NCBI GenBank assembly: GCA_019058135.1
Contig: JAHLWE010000356.1
Span: forward strand, 1-22,977
Direction: 5' to 3'
Length of the DNA stretch: 22,977 nt
Origin: Promethearchaeota archaeon
GTDB taxonomy: Archaea > Asgardarchaeota > Lokiarchaeia > Sigyniarchaeales > SOKP01
The translations under genes and the position numbers were made by a program. The notes under the pieces were generated by a model. That model was not told the DNA's origin. It made no database searches and was given only the letters and a program-made list of their open reading frames with translations. Positions 1-7,424 of the stretch are shown here, in pieces. Position 1 is the stretch's first letter. Each line of letters starts with the position of its first letter.

Positions 1-107
1 AAAACTTTCAAATCAGGATATCTCTTAAAATGTTCCATTATGCCTTTAATATCTAATACTCCTCCAATATTAGTACCACAGTGACAAATAAAAACTCCGA
101 TTTTCAA
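1..107 (-). CDS. hdrA: Heterodisulfide reductase subunit A-like protein, N-terminal fragment
   Basis: Only the first 35 codons lie in the window; the gene continues past the left edge. Read leftward from a TTG at 107-105, the product begins MKIGVFICHCGTNIGGVLD. This is the conserved HdrA amino terminus with its C-H-C-G iron-sulfur motif, ahead of the FAD domain in full-length family members. HdrA is the flavin-bifurcating subunit of heterodisulfide-reductase-type complexes. A GGGG stretch at 114-117 sits six bases before the TTG, which supports this start. HdrB- and HdrC-like genes lie about 14 kb away at 14181-15664, so this hdrA is not in their operon, though the products could still meet in one complex. 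The gene is divergent from carS. The family call is confident from the motif, but the full domain layout cannot be seen. Confidence 0.8.
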   Translation of the reverse strand, partial: MKIGVFICHCGTNIGGVLDIKGIMEHFKRYPDLKV

Positions 108-325
108 ATTTTTCCCCTTCTAATTATAAACAATAATTTGAATAATAAAACATTTAATTTATTTTCTATAATAGTTAAATATTATTAACTTAATTTTAAA
201 AATAATTAATAAACTTTCTAGATTGTATTCTTAATTAAAATTTATATAACTTCCAATAACTTAAAGGATTTGATTCTATTTTAGAAAAAATATTTAGTGA
301 TCCGAATCTAAAGCAAGAAGATCTT
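108..325. promoter_or_regulatory. Divergent intergenic region with TATA-like box
   Basis: This AT-rich gap separates the leftward hdrA-like gene from the rightward carS gene. A TTTATATA element at 241-248 is a good archaeal TATA box for carS and would place transcription start near 270. The carS frame is already open from 260, with an AAAGGA at 263-268, but it has no ATG, GTG or TTG before 326. No RNA gene or repeat was seen. Confidence 0.4.
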
Positions 326-1027
326 ATGTGGCTTAAAAGATATATAATTCTTTTTGGAATTCTCTTTATAATCCATTTCTGCTTAGTTGTATTTATTTTT
401 TCAATTTACGATTGGTTAGTTCTTCTGGGTTTGACATATTTCTGCTTATTACCAGCTTTTCTCAGTAATGCGTGTATGACATTTGCTGGAAAATTTCCAG
501 TAAAACTTTATCCTATTGATGGAGGTCGAATGTGGAAAAACACTAACAAGAGAATTCTTGGTGATGGAAAAACTTGGAATGGCATCATTATTGGAATATT
601 TTTTAGTTTCTTAATCTGTTTGATTACCTCTTTTATCTACTTTCCTCTTGCTGACATTGCAATATATCGATTTGAACTTAGCAAAACTGTTTTAAAGCTT
701 TTTAGTCAAAAGGATATACTCTTTTTTGTAGAAATTAGATATGATAAATTTAATAATTTTCTCTTAAGAATCCTTCTTATGAGTATAGGGGCACCAATTG
801 GAGATTTAATTGGTAGTTTTATAAAAAGACGGATGGGAAAAGAAAGTGGTGGACAAATCTTTTTGATAGATCAATTAGATTTTATTACTTTCTCAGTTAT
901 TATGGTGTATCCGATTTTTCCCATACCATGGTATTTTATAATTTTTATTTTTATCTCAACACCATTAGTAGCAATTTTTTCAAATGTTGTTGCATATTAT
1001 CTCGATTTAAAGAAAGTTCCATGGTAA
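326..1027 (+). CDS. carS: CDP-archaeol synthase (CarS)
   Basis: CarS transfers CMP from CTP to unsaturated archaetidic acid (2,3-di-O-geranylgeranylglyceryl phosphate), making CDP-archaeol for all polar archaeal lipids. The 233-residue protein is a multi-helix membrane protein. Diagnostic stretches are PIDGG at about residues 63-67, GDGKTWNG at 79-86, and the C-terminal signature running from IGAPIGDLIGSF through KRRMGKESGG to DQLDF at about 156-187. It is longer than typical archaeal CarS (roughly 170-180 residues), mainly through one extra N-terminal helix. The ATG at 326 has no obvious ribosome-binding site, and the frame stays open and protein-like upstream to 260. A longer product from a rare start codon is therefore possible. 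The phosphatase and glycosyltransferase genes further right also fit lipid-linked chemistry. Confidence 0.93.
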   Translation: MWLKRYIILFGILFIIHFCLVVFIFSIYDWLVLLGLTYFCLLPAFLSNACMTFAGKFPVKLYPIDGGRMWKNTNKRILGDGKTWNGIIIGIFFSFLICLITSFIYFPLADIAIYRFELSKTVLKLFSQKDILFFVEIRYDKFNNFLLRILLMSIGAPIGDLIGSFIKRRMGKESGGQIFLIDQLDFITFSVIMVYPIFPIPWYFIIFIFISTPLVAIFSNVVAYYLDLKKVPW

Positions 1028-1040
1028 ATAATATCTTTTT

Positions 1041-1625
1041 CTAATCTTTATTGATATTTCTTAAAAATGAATAAACTTCCTTTATTTTGAAATTATGAGC
1101 TTTCATCTCTAAGAAAAAGTTCTTTTCTAACTGGAATTCTTTCTTTAAAATATCCAAAATCTTTTTTTGAGAATAAAATTCTCCATTAGTGATGTTAATT
1201 CCTTTACATTTTTTTAAATTTTCATCCCAATTCTTCTTTATGGTAAGAGTTATCCGCCAAACTGGATATGAAATGCATTGAAAAGGCCTAACTGAATAAA
1301 TTTTACACATATTTTTTTCTCCAAGAAAACAACACTCTTCATTTTCTCCAACTAACTTAAAGACAAGAGTATCATAATAATAGTTCTTTTTTACATCTGT
1401 ATTATTATCTTTATAAACAAACTTTTGCGAAATAATCTCTAAATGTTTTTTTGCGAATTCATGTTTTTCCGCTTCAGTTGTACATTTAAAATATTCAAAT
1501 AGTTTCTCTAAATCAGGTTTGTAAGTAAAAATATAACCTTTTTTTTTACCTTTGCAACAATTTCCGCATATCTGACAATCAAATTTAAATCCATTTTTTA
1601 CCAATTCGCATAGTTTGAACTGCAT
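1041..1625 (-). CDS. YkgJ-family Cys-cluster (zinc/iron-chelating) protein
   Basis: The protein has 194 residues and belongs to the YkgJ family, small soluble proteins with a conserved cysteine set thought to bind zinc or an iron-sulfur cluster. The first group is CQICGNCC (C17, C20, C23, C24). The second comprises C98 and C99, C107 in NMC, and C117 in the RPFQC motif, followed by a YPVW stretch as usual in the family. No molecular function is established for most members, and none is evident here. The ATG at 1625 lies eight residues before the conserved core, so the start is plausible. The gene converges with carS (13 bases between stops) and is divergent from the methyltransferase gene; the 90-base gap between them must hold both promoters. 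Confidence 0.85.
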   Translation of the reverse strand: MQFKLCELVKNGFKFDCQICGNCCKGKKKGYIFTYKPDLEKLFEYFKCTTEAEKHEFAKKHLEIISQKFVYKDNNTDVKKNYYYDTLVFKLVGENEECCFLGEKNMCKIYSVRPFQCISYPVWRITLTIKKNWDENLKKCKGINITNGEFYSQKKILDILKKEFQLEKNFFLEMKAHNFKIKEVYSFLRNINKD

Positions 1626-1715
1626 TGTTATTATATATTAATAAAATAAAAAATAATAAAAATCTTAATAAAAAGTAATAATTAATATAAAAACTAAAAG
1701 TCAAAGGATTTTTTA

Positions 1716-4004
1716 TTGATTGAAACAGGAGATCTCTCTGGAGAATTAATCGCTCATTTATTTGGAACACATTCAGATATTTTTAAAAATACATACCAAA
1801 TCTTAGATTCTCTATTTGGATTATATAATCTTCAAAACAATGAAGAATTTAACGAATGGAAAAATATATTCATCAAAATTTATAGTGAGAAGAACTGTAA
1901 TAAAGAATTATTTCTTACACACACTTATTTAACCTTATTAATAAAAATAATTTTAATCCGAGTTGTTTTGAGCAAAATTGAATTTGAACTTATTGATTTA
2001 AAAAATATTTTTGGTTTATTGAATAATTTTTCTAACGATTTCAGTGATTTTGAACGGAATTTTGGCAATTGGATATTTTTAAATGTAGAAAATAACCCAA
2101 AAGAAATAAATGATATGATAAAGCAATTGGTCTTAAATCTCCATTTTATTTATAATTCAATTCTCAAGATTAAAATTCTTAGAGAGGATTTATTCCATAA
2201 TATTTATCAAGAATTGGTTTTTGCTTCTTTAAGGCATTTAATAGGAGAGTTCTACACTCCTTCTTTTCTTGCCAGAAAAATGATTATCAAATCCTATGAT
2301 TTTATTGAAAAAGTATTAGATCCTGCTTGTGGTTCTGGTACTTTCATTATTGAGCTAATTAAACATATTACATCAAAAGATACCCCCTTAAAGAATCAAA
2401 TATCAGCGATTAACAACATTTATGGGTACGATTTGAACCCATTTGCAGTATTTATTTCCAAAATAAATATTTTCCTATTAATCAAGGATTTAATTCCACA
2501 TTGTAAAATAAATATAGAATTGCGTGATTCATTATTTCCGGAGGAAAATATCGAAAATAAATTCGACTTAATAATCGGAAATCCACCTTGGCTGACATAT
2601 AGCTCGTTAGAATCTATAGAAGAACAAAATAAATTAAAAATTCTAGTTGAAAATTTACAAATCAAACCATCTCCTAAGAATATTCTGAATTTAGATTTAT
2701 CTGCGGTGTTCTTTTATCAATGCCGTAATCTCTACTTGAAAAATAAAGGTAAAATCTTTTTTGTTATAACATCCGGAATTATCACAGGAAGTCATAATGA
2801 TCGATTTAGAACATTCCGTGGGTTTAGAAATATTAAAATTTGGACATTTACTAAAGAAATTTTTAATGTAGATTTTATTTGTTTATTTGCAATTAAAGAT
2901 AAACTAAATGACAAGAAAAGTAGGGAAGAACTTGAGCAAAGAGAAATACCCGTCGAACATTTTGATTTAAAAAAATCAAATTCTAGTTTTAAAATTGTGA
3001 AAATGAAGGAAGATATCTATGTACCTTATACAGTCGTCGAAAAAAGCAGAAAATTTTATGTGAAAAAACTAATTTCAAAAGAAATTAAAAATAAAATGTA
3101 TCCATATGCCAAATCTCATTATTTTGACTTATTTCATAAAGGAGCCGACTTAAACCCGCGAAATCTTATATTCATAAAGTTCAAAAAGAAATCCAATACA
3201 TTGGCTCTTATTAATGTGGATAAAAGAATTCTCAAAAAAGCAAAATCTCCTTGGAATAAGATAGAATACCAAAATCAAATTATTGAAAAAAAATATATCT
3301 TTAAATGTGCAAAAAGTACTGAATTGGTAAAATTTAATATTTTTCATACCTACAACGTCTTTTTACCCATTGACAAATATAATTTAATATGGAACCCAAG
3401 GTCTTTATCAAAATATGGTTCATCATTTTACGAATTAATCAATCAAAAATACTTGAAATATAAAAAAAAAACTACTAAACATAAATCCTTAATGGAAAAC
3501 TTAAATCGATGGGGTAAATTGCTAAATAAAAGGCAATTTTCAGATATTAAAGTAGTTTATAACAATTCAGGTTCAATGTTAAACGCAGCAGTTATTACTG
3601 GCGACTATATTATTACAGGCGATCTGAGCTTTCTTGATACAACTAACATTAATGAAGCTTATTATTTAGCAGCTATTTTAAATTCTCCAATATTATCCGA
3701 GCAAATCAAAATTAGAAAAAGCTCACGCCATATTTTTAAAAAAGCATTAGAGTTTCCAATAGAAGAATACAATGAAAATAATAAAATTCATAAAAATCTA
3801 AGCGAAATCGGAAAAATTGCTACTCTTAAATCAAAAGAAGTATGCAAAAAATATACCTCTAATATGAATAATTCGATTTCGAAATGGGAAATTCAAAAAC
3901 AATTACATCAAATTCTAAAACCCTTATTTGATAAAACAGATAATCTTATACATAAGATGTTTTATAAATCATATGCAGTTAAGAAGAATTTAGATGATTT
4001 TTGA
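1716..4004 (+). CDS. Orphan N6-adenine DNA methyltransferase (class I, Eco57I/N6_Mtase type)
   Basis: This 762-residue protein should transfer a methyl group from S-adenosylmethionine to adenine N6 in a specific DNA site. The order is a helical N-terminal segment (about 1-170), GEFYTP at 177-182, SAM-binding motif I DPACGSGTF at 202-210, an acidic YGYDLNP segment near 236-242, and catalytic NPPW at 289-292. A long C-terminal half (about 330-762) probably contains the target-recognition part. I see no PD-(D/E)xK or other nuclease motif and no restriction or specificity gene beside it, so it looks like an orphan or a methylation-only type IIG relative. The start is TTG at 1716: AAAGGA at 1703-1708 precedes it by seven bases and a stop lies at 1695-1697 in the same frame. 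No in-frame lesion was found. Confidence 0.87.
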   Translation: MIETGDLSGELIAHLFGTHSDIFKNTYQILDSLFGLYNLQNNEEFNEWKNIFIKIYSEKNCNKELFLTHTYLTLLIKIILIRVVLSKIEFELIDLKNIFGLLNNFSNDFSDFERNFGNWIFLNVENNPKEINDMIKQLVLNLHFIYNSILKIKILREDLFHNIYQELVFASLRHLIGEFYTPSFLARKMIIKSYDFIEKVLDPACGSGTFIIELIKHITSKDTPLKNQISAINNIYGYDLNPFAVFISKINIFLLIKDLIPHCKINIELRDSLFPEENIENKFDLIIGNPPWLTYSSLESIEEQNKLKILVENLQIKPSPKNILNLDLSAVFFYQCRNLYLKNKGKIFFVITSGIITGSHNDRFRTFRGFRNIKIWTFTKEIFNVDFICLFAIKDKLNDKKSREELEQREIPVEHFDLKKSNSSFKIVKMKEDIYVPYTVVEKSRKFYVKKLISKEIKNKMYPYAKSHYFDLFHKGADLNPRNLIFIKFKKKSNTLALINVDKRILKKAKSPWNKIEYQNQIIEKKYIFKCAKSTELVKFNIFHTYNVFLPIDKYNLIWNPRSLSKYGSSFYELINQKYLKYKKKTTKHKSLMENLNRWGKLLNKRQFSDIKVVYNNSGSMLNAAVITGDYIITGDLSFLDTTNINEAYYLAAILNSPILSEQIKIRKSSRHIFKKALEFPIEEYNENNKIHKNLSEIGKIATLKSKEVCKKYTSNMNNSISKWEIQKQLHQILKPLFDKTDNLIHKMFYKSYAVKKNLDDF

Positions 4005-4104
4005 AATTTTATTGTAAAATTATTGTCTTACGATTGATACGAACAATAATATGATCTATAAACTTTTATTATTCTAAAAAATAATCTCATCTTGAAGAAA
4101 TTTT

Positions 4105-4170
4105 TTATCTTGAGCGGGTTTTTCCCGCAACTTTAAAACATTGGATTTCGCCCTCTTCTCGTGAAATCAT
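4105..4170 (-). CDS. Possible 21-residue small ORF with near-perfect Shine-Dalgarno
   Basis: Read leftward from the ATG at 4170-4168, this frame gives a 21-residue basic peptide beginning MISREEGEIQCFKVAG and ending KTRSR before TAA. Upstream on the same strand, TAAGGAGGAGATC (4179-4191) differs by one base from the ideal complement of the 16S rRNA 3' end. Its purine core ends about ten bases before the ATG. This is the strongest ribosome-binding site I saw in the window. The codons are GC-rich compared with the neighbouring genes. I recognise no family. It could be a real small protein, a leader peptide, the remnant of a longer gene, or chance overlap with a structured RNA. Confidence 0.3.
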   Translation of the reverse strand: MISREEGEIQCFKVAGKTRSR

Positions 4171-4178
4171 TGCACGGG
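4114..4178 (+). ncRNA. Paired hairpins in GC-rich island (possible structured RNA)
   Basis: Two inverted repeats stand out. GCGGG (4114-4118) pairs perfectly with CCCGC (4124-4128) over a TTTTT loop. CTCGTG (4158-4163) pairs with CACGGG (4173-4178) over a nine-base loop, with one G-U wobble if transcribed rightward. On the minus strand the second hairpin loses that wobble pair, so the plus strand pairs slightly better. There is no tRNA T-loop or other known RNA signature. This could be a small RNA or a 3' structure of the methyltransferase transcript. Confidence 0.25.
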
Positions 4179-4374
4179 ATCTCCTCCTTATACTTAATTT
4201 AAAGAGATATAGAATTTCTTCGGTTTTCTTTTTAACCTATTAATTCTAATCTATGAGGATTTCATTAATTTTTGGTAACAACATAAAATATATTTCCATT
4301 TTTTGAGATTAGATTAATTCAAAATTAAATTTATGAAAAGAATAGGTGCTTTTATTTTGGAAATAATTTAATTT

Positions 4375-4707
4375 CTAATGTTTTCTTCTTTTTGGAATAA
4401 ACATACCTACTCTCTTTTTATATTCAAAATATGCATTGCCAAACTTTTTTTCTAAAATATACTTTTCTTCAATTAATGCTTGTATTACAGTCAATAAAGC
4501 AATTAATGGGACTAAACACAGACAAAAGATCGATCCCCAAATAAGATACCATCCAATTATTAAGAGGATTCCCCCTGGATATTGAGGATGCCTAATTATT
4601 CCGTAAGGTCCAATGTCGATTTTTTCTGTCACCTTGCTCAATGCTGTAGTAGTGCCTTTCCTCCGGAGATAAATCATTGGATATATTCGTGCGATCAAAC
4701 CAAACAC
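4375..4707 (-). CDS. Isoprenylcysteine carboxyl methyltransferase-like protein, 5'-truncated
   Basis: The 110-residue product has the C-terminal half of the ICMT/PEMT membrane methyltransferase family: GPYGIIRHPQYPGG at about 33-46, two following hydrophobic segments, then EEKYILEKKFG and YFEYKKRVGMFIP near the end. In the family the RHP motif and the late acidic pair bind S-adenosylmethionine. Characterised members are usually 150-200 residues and have more membrane helices before the RHP motif. Here the only standard start is a GTG at 4707-4705. The frame is open and hydrophobic about 13 codons further upstream, but has no usual start before a TGA at 4749-4747. Three more TGA codons lie above it, and no matching helices were found in the other frames. 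I read it as a truncated remnant or a minimal form; a substrate cannot be named. Confidence 0.65.
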   Translation of the reverse strand: MFGLIARIYPMIYLRRKGTTTALSKVTEKIDIGPYGIIRHPQYPGGILLIIGWYLIWGSIFCLCLVPLIALLTVIQALIEEKYILEKKFGNAYFEYKKRVGMFIPKRRKH

Positions 4708-4889
4708 TGTTAAGAGTATTCCAATAATATAATTTAAAATTCTATTTCAATAATTTTTAAAAATTCAAAAAATTCAAAATATTTTTCATTTGATTATTAG
4801 TAGGTAATCAATTAAATTGACAATAGTATTATAATAAAATGAAAATAATATTACTATTAATTTTCAATATATTTTATTAAAAAAAAAAT

Positions 4890-4894
4890 GGTGA
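4890..4894 (+). promoter_or_regulatory. Ribosome-binding site GGTGA that selects a TTG start
   Basis: GGTGA at 4890-4894 lies six bases before the TTG at 4901 and matches the archaeal anti-Shine-Dalgarno. A competing ATG at 4888-4890 opens only a six-codon ORF that ends across the TTG. The TTG is therefore the sensible start of the phosphatase gene. Confidence 0.6.
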
Positions 4895-4900
4895 AAACCA

Positions 4901-5923
4901 TTGAGTGAAGAAGAAATCTTATCTAAAAAAACTTATATTTTAATTCTCGAAATAATGCTTAGTATTGCTATAGTCGGACTTATGCTAATGGTTGCCGGAT
5001 TAAATACGTGGTTTGGGGATACTTTAGTCAATAATGATGTTGTATATTATATTTTTGCTGCTATCTCTTATTTGGGAGATGCTCTAGTTTATATTTTGAT
5101 CGGAGCAACTTTATTTTTCATATATGATAAACGATTTGCGAAGAATTTAATGTTAGTTCTATTAGGATCGAGTTTTTTAGACACGTTTTTAAAAGATACA
5201 TTTAAGGATCCTAGACCTGCATCAAATGCTAGAGCCCAAGCTGACGGTTATGGTTTTCCTTCCGGACACGCTCAAGGTTCTACGGCAACGTATGGATATC
5301 TCGCATATCATACTCAAAAGAATTATGCACAAGAGAAGTGGTATAAATATATTCCTTGGATTTTTCTAGTTGTAATATATTTAGTTGCAATTTCGAGGCA
5401 GATTATAGGAGTTCATGATGTTGAGGATATCGTTGGTGGATTATTAATCGGAATAAGCTTTTTGCTATTATTTATTAATTTAGAACCACTTGTTACTGAA
5501 AAAATAAACACATTTGATTTGAAAATAAAACTAATACTAGCTGTAGCTATTCCTGTGGTTTTATTTATTGTTGCGTTGCTGATCTTTCCTACGGGTCTAG
5601 GTGATTACGGAAGGGCTTGCGGAGCTTTAACCGGATTATCAGTAGGTTATTTAATTGAAAATGAAAAAATACATTATAATCCGAAAGACCTTGATAATAA
5701 ACAGAGAATTATCAATTTAGCTATAGGGCTTGTAATTACTATTGTTTTGTATTTAGTTTTAAGCCTAATACCTTTAGATGTTCAAATTTGGAAATTTTTT
5801 AAATACGTAATAGTGGCATTAGCAGTTACTTTACTTATACCATGGCTTTTGGTAATAATTCAAGAAAAACTCGGCAAGAGAGAAAAAGTCGAAAAAGTCG
5901 AAAAAGCTGAAAGTGTAGAATAA
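4901..5923 (+). CDS. PAP2-family membrane phosphatase
   Basis: This 340-residue integral membrane protein carries the full PAP2 (phosphatidic acid phosphatase type 2) catalytic set. K98-x6-R105-P106 lies in KDTFKDPRP, PSGH is at 120-123, and S165-R166-x5-H172-x3-D176 completes the site. H123 and H172 are the expected acid/base and nucleophile residues. Such enzymes remove phosphate from lipid phosphates or polyprenyl diphosphates at the membrane face. Several helices follow the catalytic core (about residues 205-320), making it longer than the minimal 200-250-residue enzymes. It ends in a charged tail with three VEK-type repeats. It lies upstream of a polyprenyl-sugar-type glycosyltransferase in the same direction, so recycling of a lipid carrier is a reasonable inference, but the substrate is unknown. 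Confidence 0.9.
   Translation: MSEEEILSKKTYILILEIMLSIAIVGLMLMVAGLNTWFGDTLVNNDVVYYIFAAISYLGDALVYILIGATLFFIYDKRFAKNLMLVLLGSSFLDTFLKDTFKDPRPASNARAQADGYGFPSGHAQGSTATYGYLAYHTQKNYAQEKWYKYIPWIFLVVIYLVAISRQIIGVHDVEDIVGGLLIGISFLLLFINLEPLVTEKINTFDLKIKLILAVAIPVVLFIVALLIFPTGLGDYGRACGALTGLSVGYLIENEKIHYNPKDLDNKQRIINLAIGLVITIVLYLVLSLIPLDVQIWKFFKYVIVALAVTLLIPWLLVIIQEKLGKREKVEKVEKAESVE
5882..5908 (+). repeat. Three tandem 9-base units in the 3' end of the PAP2 gene
   Basis: GAAAAAGTC occurs at 5882-5890 and 5891-5899, followed by GAAAAAGCT at 5900-5908. They encode the KVE/KAE-type charged tail of the phosphatase. The repeat is in phase with codons, so copy-number changes would keep the frame. Confidence 0.8.
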
Positions 5924-5938
5924 AAATATTAAATTCTC

Positions 5939-5949
5939 TTTTTTTTTTT
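5939..5949 (+). terminator. Oligo-T terminator after the PAP2 gene
   Basis: Eleven consecutive T residues start 15 bases after the stop codon. Archaeal RNA polymerase terminates at such T-runs without needing a hairpin. The gap to the next gene is 103 bases, which fits a separate transcription unit. Confidence 0.5.
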
Positions 5950-6026
5950 AATTTTCTAAAATTTTTATTGGATTTATTTCAAATAAAAACAAAATAAATT
6001 AAGGTTAGGGCTAATAATATATTAAA

Positions 6027-7292
6027 ATGGATAAAAGATTTTTATATGTAGGTATAGGAACTCATTGTGTTTATTTGATAATTTCTCTTATGTTATTCTA
6101 TTTTGCTGGATATTCTGAAACATGTGATTTTCTAACCTATTTTAATGCAGGTAAAATAATTATTGAAGATATTAATGATTTATATAATCAATCTAATTAT
6201 CTCTTTCCATATAGATATTTTCCAATTTCTGCCTATTTTTTTACACCATTTTCGATGATGGGTTTAGAGATTGGTTATTTTGTATTTCAGATTTTCAGTT
6301 TGTTTTTAAATTTTGCATGTTGTTATTTAATCTATATTAATGCAGCAAAAATACAATTAAATCGATTAAATTCAAAAAAAAATGATTTAAATTCACGTTC
6401 GATAAAATATATTGCAATTTATTTACTCTGTTTTCCGCATTTTATGAACTATGCATTGGGTCAAATTAATAATCTTATCACAGTTTTCTTATTGTTAGCT
6501 GTATATTTCTTTTTAAAGAATTCATCAATTTCTGATTTTTTAGGTGGAATTTTAATAGGAATAAGTATTTCAATTAAACCTTTAGCAATTTTCATTATTC
6601 CCTTTATAATTATCATCAATTGGAATAGGAAGAATAAGAAATTAAAAATTGATTTCAAACGATCGAGTTTCCGCTTATTTGGTGTAATTATTCCAATATT
6701 AGTTTCAGTGTTATTTTTTATTTTATATCCTACTTTATGGCAAGGATTTGTAAATATTAATTTCTCTGGTGAATATACGGAGGAAGGAATAAATAATTCT
6801 ATTAGCATTACAAGAGCTATTTTAAATCTTTTCTATATTATGGGAATCCAGAGTAGTAAATTTATTATTTTCATCATTATTGTATTAATCGTTGCTATTT
6901 CTGGTTTCTTAATTTACATTTTTAAAAAAAATTCTAATGTTGGTATTAATGAGGGCTTAATTTATGGAATGATTATTATGTTATTAGTTTATTTTGATTC
7001 TTGGGATCATCATATTGTAAGCTTAGCGCCATTCTTATCTATTTTCTTAATAACAATTGATTCTAGAGTTAATTTAAAAGCGATAAGATTGATAAAGAAT
7101 TTCAAAATTGGATATTTTCTTTTAGCGTCACTTGTTGTTCCGTTGTCTGGGTTGTTCTTTTTAACTTATCAAATATTCCCTTTTAATTTATGGGCTTCTA
7201 TTTTTCTATTAATTATTTATATCAGTCTATTAAAAATTTCTTTTTTAGAAACTGCAGAAACACAAGCCTTAATTAAAAGTAATTACTCCTAA
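6027..7292 (+). CDS. GT87-type (DUF2029) polyprenyl-phosphate-sugar glycosyltransferase
   Basis: The 421-residue protein has about ten membrane helices and the architecture of GT-C glycosyltransferases of family GT87 (DUF2029, PimE-like). Near the N-terminus it has CDFLTYFNAGKIII (about 33-46), with D34 in the position of the catalytic Asp. YRYFPISAYFFTPF (about 62-75) resembles the family's YpP..a.l..P segment. IGISISIKPLAIF (about 178-190) matches the conserved KP helix. Such enzymes move a sugar, often mannose, from a polyprenyl-phosphate donor to a lipid or glycan acceptor outside the membrane. No clear ribosome-binding site precedes the ATG. Family assignment is good; donor and acceptor are not predictable. 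Confidence 0.8.
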   Translation: MDKRFLYVGIGTHCVYLIISLMLFYFAGYSETCDFLTYFNAGKIIIEDINDLYNQSNYLFPYRYFPISAYFFTPFSMMGLEIGYFVFQIFSLFLNFACCYLIYINAAKIQLNRLNSKKNDLNSRSIKYIAIYLLCFPHFMNYALGQINNLITVFLLLAVYFFLKNSSISDFLGGILIGISISIKPLAIFIIPFIIIINWNRKNKKLKIDFKRSSFRLFGVIIPILVSVLFFILYPTLWQGFVNINFSGEYTEEGINNSISITRAILNLFYIMGIQSSKFIIFIIIVLIVAISGFLIYIFKKNSNVGINEGLIYGMIIMLLVYFDSWDHHIVSLAPFLSIFLITIDSRVNLKAIRLIKNFKIGYFLLASLVVPLSGLFFLTYQIFPFNLWASIFLLIIYISLLKISFLETAETQALIKSNYS

Positions 7293-7424
7293 ATACGAAT
7301 AATAAATCTTCCAAATAGAACTTCTAAAGTTTAAATATTTTTTTAACACTAATCTAAAATATAAAAATATTTTAAAATTTTAAATTAGGAATTAATTAAT
7401 TAAAAAAATTTTTGATAAAAAAAT

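Larger units (their letters stand above)
4005..4374. other. Gene-poor stretch containing a GC-rich structured island
   Basis: Between the stop of the methyltransferase gene and the stop of the ICMT-like gene there are 370 bases without a normal gene. The flanks (4005-4110 and 4195-4374) are AT-rich with nothing recognisable. The centre (about 4112-4190) is visibly richer in G+C. It contains two hairpins and a short ORF with a very strong ribosome-binding site on the minus strand, listed separately. Confidence 0.6.

Noticed and set aside
4114..4128. Bacterial-type rho-independent terminator at the GCGGG hairpin
   Set aside because: No T-tract follows the stem on the plus strand (AACTTTAAAA) or on the minus strand, and archaeal termination does not need this form.
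4158..4191. Possible 16S rRNA 3'-end remnant because of the CTCCTCCTTA on the plus strand
   Set aside because: The sequence upstream does not resemble the conserved 16S 3' helix. The match is limited to the Shine-Dalgarno complement, better explained as a minus-strand ribosome-binding site.
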